DNA of 32,325 bases from Archaeoglobus sp. JdFR-27 (lineage in GTDB: Archaea; Halobacteriota; Archaeoglobi; Archaeoglobales; Archaeoglobaceae). Made by a program: the position numbers and the translations under genes. The number at the start of each line of letters is the position of its first letter. Position 1 is the stretch's first letter. The stretch covers positions 1 through 32,325 of the forward strand of contig MTMO01000067.1 in NCBI GenBank assembly GCA_002011235.1. The letters run 5' to 3'. The notes beneath the pieces were generated by a model, which worked only from the letters and a program-made list of their open reading frames with translations, searched no databases and was not told where the DNA came from. Shown here one piece after another: positions 29,871-32,325 of the stretch.

Positions 29871-30650
29871 ATGGAGAAAATGAAGAAAATAATAATTGAG
29901 TATCCAAAAAAAGATGTTGTAATCATAATCTTCAACAGACCTGAAAAACTCAATGCTCTAAATCTGGAAACGAGAAAGGAGATCTCAGCCGCTATAGATG
30001 AGATTGAGGAGAAAGCAAGGTGTCTCATTTTTACAGGGAAAGGAAAGGCTTTCGCTGCAGGAGCAGACATAAACGAGCTATCAAAGAGAACATCTTTTGA
30101 CTATCTCCGGATTTCCAAATGGACAACTTGGCTCAACCATAAAATAGAAAATCTTGAGATACCTGTGATAGCCGCTATAAACGGCTACGCCCTGGGAGCA
30201 GGATGTGAGCTTGCAATGAGCTGTGATATTAGGATAGCAAGTGATAAAGCAAAATTCGGACTTCCAGAGCTAAATCTTGGAATTATGCCTGGAGCTGGTG
30301 GAACACAGAAGCTTCCAAGGCTTGTTGGAGTTGGGATGGCGAAGAAGCTCATCTTCACTGGGGAGCTAATCGATGCCAAGGAAGCTTTGAAAATCGGGCT
30401 TGTGGAAGAGGTTGTGGACCATCGAAGGCTTATGGATAGAGTGCTTGAAATTGCTGAAAAAATCTCAAAAAAACCACCTCTCGCAATAAAGCTCGCGAAA
30501 AAGGCGATAAATGCAACCAGATCAATGACCCTCGAGGAAGGGCTTAGATACGAGGTAGGCCTTGCAGCTCTTCTTTTTTCAACAGAGGATGCGAGAGAAG
30601 GGTTGAAAGCTTTTCTTGAAAAAAGAGAGCCAGAATTTAAAGGGAAATAG
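29871..30650 (+). CDS. Enoyl-CoA hydratase (classical)
   Basis: A 259-residue crotonase-family protein matching classical enoyl-CoA hydratase closely: NRPEKLNALN, FAAGADINEL, INGYALGAGCELAMSCDIRIA with Glu113, and PELNLGIMPGAGGTQKLPRLVG with Glu133. Both catalytic glutamates and the oxyanion-hole glycine are present, so syn-hydration of a trans-2-enoyl-CoA is expected. It follows the acyl-CoA dehydrogenase whose product is its expected substrate. GGTGG before ATG 29871 fixes the start; a second in-frame ATG at codon 4 is less well spaced. The 3-hydroxyacyl-CoA dehydrogenase and thiolase needed for a full cycle are not encoded here. Confidence 0.93.
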   Translation: MEKMKKIIIEYPKKDVVIIIFNRPEKLNALNLETRKEISAAIDEIEEKARCLIFTGKGKAFAAGADINELSKRTSFDYLRISKWTTWLNHKIENLEIPVIAAINGYALGAGCELAMSCDIRIASDKAKFGLPELNLGIMPGAGGTQKLPRLVGVGMAKKLIFTGELIDAKEALKIGLVEEVVDHRRLMDRVLEIAEKISKKPPLAIKLAKKAINATRSMTLEEGLRYEVGLAALLFSTEDAREGLKAFLEKREPEFKGK

Positions 30651-30763
30651 GGCAATTTCTTGTTAATTCGAAATTTAGAGAGCATTTCTGCTGATGAATT
30701 GGGAAGAAATAGATGAGTGGATGCCGTTAAAAACATTTATAACTATCAATCATAATCAAATAT

Positions 30764-31165
30764 GTGAGTAAATCGGAAGTACTATGGATAGCAATCACCG
30801 CATTTTCCATCGGTTTAGGTATGAGCCTGAGTATACCGAATTCTTACGAAGTACTGAATCACATCATACTGTTGTTGATAGATCAGATAATCGTACCTTA
30901 CTTTCTAATTTGGGTAATCGCTTCTTTGGCTTTCATTTTACTTTTCGGTTTGGCGTTTCTGTATTATGAAGAACAGATGGCAACATTCTATAGGGTATTC
31001 TGGATATGGGGACCTACTGGATCGTTTAGCTGGTTTGGTGGAATCATAATTCTTCATAATTTCTATGCGGGTATTCTTTTATGGTTTATAGGGGTGGTTC
31101 TAGGATTGAGTTTTAGATGGGCGGCACCACCACTTACAAAATTTCTTATTTGGAGGGAGGTCTAA
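30764..31165 (+). CDS. Small multi-pass membrane protein, unknown function
   Basis: A 133-residue hydrophobic protein that starts at GTG 30764. It has three or four predicted membrane segments (about 6-24, 32-66 as one or two, and 90-118) with aromatic-rich loops (YRVFWIWGPTGSFSWFGG). There are no recognisable catalytic motifs. A TATA-like stretch (AACATTTATAAC) lies about 25-30 bases upstream, so it may be transcribed separately from the hydratase operon and without a leader. The family is not recognised; the composition is like small archaeal membrane proteins found alone. A real gene is likely because the reading frame ends cleanly and hydrophobic segments are well formed. Confidence 0.65.
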   Translation: MSKSEVLWIAITAFSIGLGMSLSIPNSYEVLNHIILLLIDQIIVPYFLIWVIASLAFILLFGLAFLYYEEQMATFYRVFWIWGPTGSFSWFGGIIILHNFYAGILLWFIGVVLGLSFRWAAPPLTKFLIWREV

Positions 31166-31262
31166 AGTCTAAAGGTTATTGGACTTCAGAGAAGTAAGAT
31201 TTGACACAACATCACGTTGAGTAGTAGCCCGCCACCGGTTTTTAAGTTGTTAGTTCAGTTTA

Positions 31263-31465
31263 TCAGCCCCCCTCCCCATCATCCGCGATAATTATCCTTT
31301 CATATTCATGTATAATCTGCCAGAACCTCTTATCAGATACCAGAAGTGAACTCGATTCAAAGATTCAAATTTTACAGAAACCATAATACCCAATAGAATG
31401 CCATGTCACGAACTCTTTTTAATCCTTCTATTCTCATCAAGGTACTGGTGTTTGATAACCCTACC
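31263..31465 (-). pseudogene. Possible decayed PIN-domain protein
   Basis: The 365-base stretch between the membrane protein and the tRNA holds no intact gene. On the minus strand one frame reads VGLSNTSTLMRIEGLKRV (near 31465-31412), which resembles the N-terminal strand of PIN-domain/DUF3368 proteins (VSNTSPLI). Another frame reads FESSSLLVSDKRFWQIIHEYERI before a stop at 31263, split here only for description, and resembles their C-terminal end. The frames differ and stops interrupt them. Similarity is weak and from memory. Confidence 0.3.
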
Positions 31466-31530
31466 GTACATGAAAAACTTTAAGCTCAAGAATGTCCTGG
31501 AAGTATAGTATGGGAGGATTTATTCCGACC

Positions 31531-31602
31531 GCTCTGGTGGGGTAGAGGATATCCTGGGGGGCTGCGGACTCCCCGACCCGGGTTCAATTCCCGGCCAGAG
31601 CA
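31531..31602 (+). tRNA. tRNA-Arg (anticodon GCG)
   Basis: A complete cloverleaf without intron. The acceptor GCTCTGG pairs with CCAGAGC and is followed by discriminator A at 31602. T8 is present and the D-loop contains AGAGGATA. The anticodon stem GGGGG pairs with CTCCC around the loop CTGCGGA, giving anticodon GCG, which reads CGC and CGU. The T-stem CCGGG/CCCGG encloses TTCAATT. CCA is not encoded. The stems are GC-rich, as expected for a hyperthermophile. A TATA-like AACTTTAA near 31476 could be the promoter. Confidence 0.96.
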
Positions 31603-31616
31603 TCCATTTGGTTTGG

Positions 31617-31847
31617 TCAAAGCAGTATGTAGAATAGATTATTATCTAAATATCTCACACGTTGTTTAATTCGATTTACAACCAGATCTTTGCTTCTGTT
31701 GAAATAACGCCAGACTGTCGATTGGGTTATTTTTGAGCCTGATATTTCGCTTAATCGCTCTGCAATCTGATAATCCGAGAATTCTTGAACTTTTAGATCC
31801 TTAGCTTTCTCCTCTAACTTTAATTTGATAATTCGATTTATTGCTAT
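31617..31847 (-). CDS. Small HTH (homeodomain-like) protein, apparently with ATA start or mutated start
   Basis: An open frame of 76 codons ends at TGA 31617-31619. It reads AINRIIKLKLEEKAKDL..., then FSDYQIAERLSEISGSKITQSTVWRYFNR, a good helix-turn-helix like those of small DNA-binding and resolvase-type proteins. No ATG, GTG or TTG occurs before the HTH. The first codon after an upstream stop is ATA (31847-31845). A TATA box (CTTTTAAAG, 31871-31879 on the plus strand) is centred about 28 bases upstream, exactly where a leaderless ATG would be expected. So the start is either a rare ATA or an inactivated ATG. It ends 15 bases from tRNA-Arg. It could be a remnant of an integrated element. Confidence 0.5.
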   Translation of the reverse strand: MAINRIIKLKLEEKAKDLKVQEFSDYQIAERLSEISGSKITQSTVWRYFNRSKDLVVNRIKQRVRYLDNNLFYILL

Positions 31848-32064
31848 TTAATGCGATTAATGCGAATTGACTTTAAAAGCAAAATCAAAAAGATCATATA
31901 ATCTGTTTTTATAATCTATTTTTTAAAAGTAAAGTTGAATCAAAGTTATGTTGCTGAAATTAAAAGTGTTGAATGAAAAAATTAAGTGAAACAAACTCTA
32001 TCTACGAAGATTATCTCGTTTTTAAGAAGTGAAATGAGAAAAACTCATATAGGCTTCAGCTGCA

Positions 32065-32325
32065 TCAATATTCTGCTTTGAAGCTGAAAGTGTAAATGCA
32101 CTCTCGTCCTTCGACCTTCAGGCATCTTCCTAAGGATGGAGTCATTTCATATTCCAGACCTAAGGCTTTGAGCCAGCCGGTGACGCGTGCAAAGATGCCA
32201 CATTCATAATGTTCAGCGATGCCCGCACGCACGATGTTTTCGTTGGCAAAACAGCGCTTTACATGCACCTGATATGTATTGTCACTAACCTTTATCACGC
32301 GATAATCCAGTAGGTCGGGTCCAAA
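32065..32325 (-). CDS. Partial protein at right edge, cysteine-containing C-terminal domain
   Basis: The frame is open to base 32325, so the gene continues outside the window; a GTG at 32298 is internal. The visible 86 residues (FGPDLLDYRVIKVSDNTYQV ... and then CFANENIVRAGIAEHYECGIF) end with GRCLKVEGRECIYTFSF. The spacing of the late cysteines before a strand is reminiscent of V4R-like or DUF6125-like domains, but I am not sure. Its codons look richer in G and C than the neighbours. The 217 bases between its stop and the HTH frame are AT-rich and show nothing convincing. Confidence 0.6.
   Translation of the reverse strand, partial: FGPDLLDYRVIKVSDNTYQVHVKRCFANENIVRAGIAEHYECGIFARVTGWLKALGLEYEMTPSLGRCLKVEGRECIYTFSFKAEY

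Noticed and set aside
30185-30736. 183-codon open frame on the minus strand over the second hydratase
   Set aside because: Shadow of a well-conserved enoyl-CoA hydratase; serine-rich low-information translation.

Overview
The window reads as a piece of chromosome from a hyperthermophilic euryarchaeon of the Archaeoglobales, most likely close to Ferroglobus, Archaeoglobus or Geoglobus. This rests on gene content. It carries tetrahydromethanopterin synthesis (mptA), coenzyme F420 synthesis (cofE), an F420-type LLM oxidoreductase, an archaeal AlaS, an archaeal phosphoglycerate mutase, two MoeA proteins, an eight-haem cytochrome c with an archaeosortase (PGF) tail, and an acyl-CoA dehydrogenase/enoyl-CoA hydratase cluster. 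Many genes have an archaeal TATA box about 25-30 bases before the start codon and little or no leader. Base composition looks AT-biased by eye. The genus is an inference.

Layout. 1-3300: partial edge gene, PAC2 chaperone, a DUF5611-like protein, a metallo-beta-lactamase (MBL) hydrolase and a D-2-hydroxyacid dehydrogenase. 3388-9226: mptA, an exported phospholipase-D-fold protein, then two adjacent moeA genes, the second fused to a periplasmic-binding-protein-like domain. 9338-13270: a frameshifted alkaline-phosphatase-superfamily gene, an F420/LLM oxidoreductase and the octahaem cytochrome. 13271-13839: a decayed integrase-core transposase. 13840-19171: bifunctional nuclease, alaS, cofE and an ATP-grasp ligase. 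19416-21863: thioredoxin, a THUMP-less ThiI-like sulfurtransferase with a possible structured leader, and apgM. 21995-25003: a UbiD-family decarboxylase and the large subunit of aconitase X, which match two steps of the archaeal modified mevalonate pathway. 25048-27761: class I glutamine amidotransferase, a second MBL hydrolase and a membrane protein. 27877-30650: enoyl-CoA hydratase, acyl-CoA dehydrogenase and a second enoyl-CoA hydratase, a beta-oxidation-type operon. 30764-32325: small membrane protein, tRNA-Arg(GCG), gene remnants including a small helix-turn-helix (HTH) ORF that lacks a normal start codon, and a partial gene at the edge.

How it fits together. mptA, cofE and the LLM oxidoreductase serve C1 and hydride-carrier metabolism. 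The MoeA pair serves Mo/W enzymes. The UbiD/AcnX genes supply isoprenoids for ether lipids. The fatty-acid cluster and exported cytochrome suggest heterotrophy with respiratory electron export.

The least expected signals are small-scale. (1) Short tandem duplications recur at gene boundaries, several across stop codons; one appears to have rewritten the end of MptA. (2) A perfect inverted repeat overlaps the start of the cytochrome gene. (3) A possible leaderless five-codon minigene and two hairpins precede the ThiI-like gene. (4) A helix-turn-helix ORF next to tRNA-Arg has ATA where ATG is expected. I see no CRISPR array, rRNA or intact mobile element.
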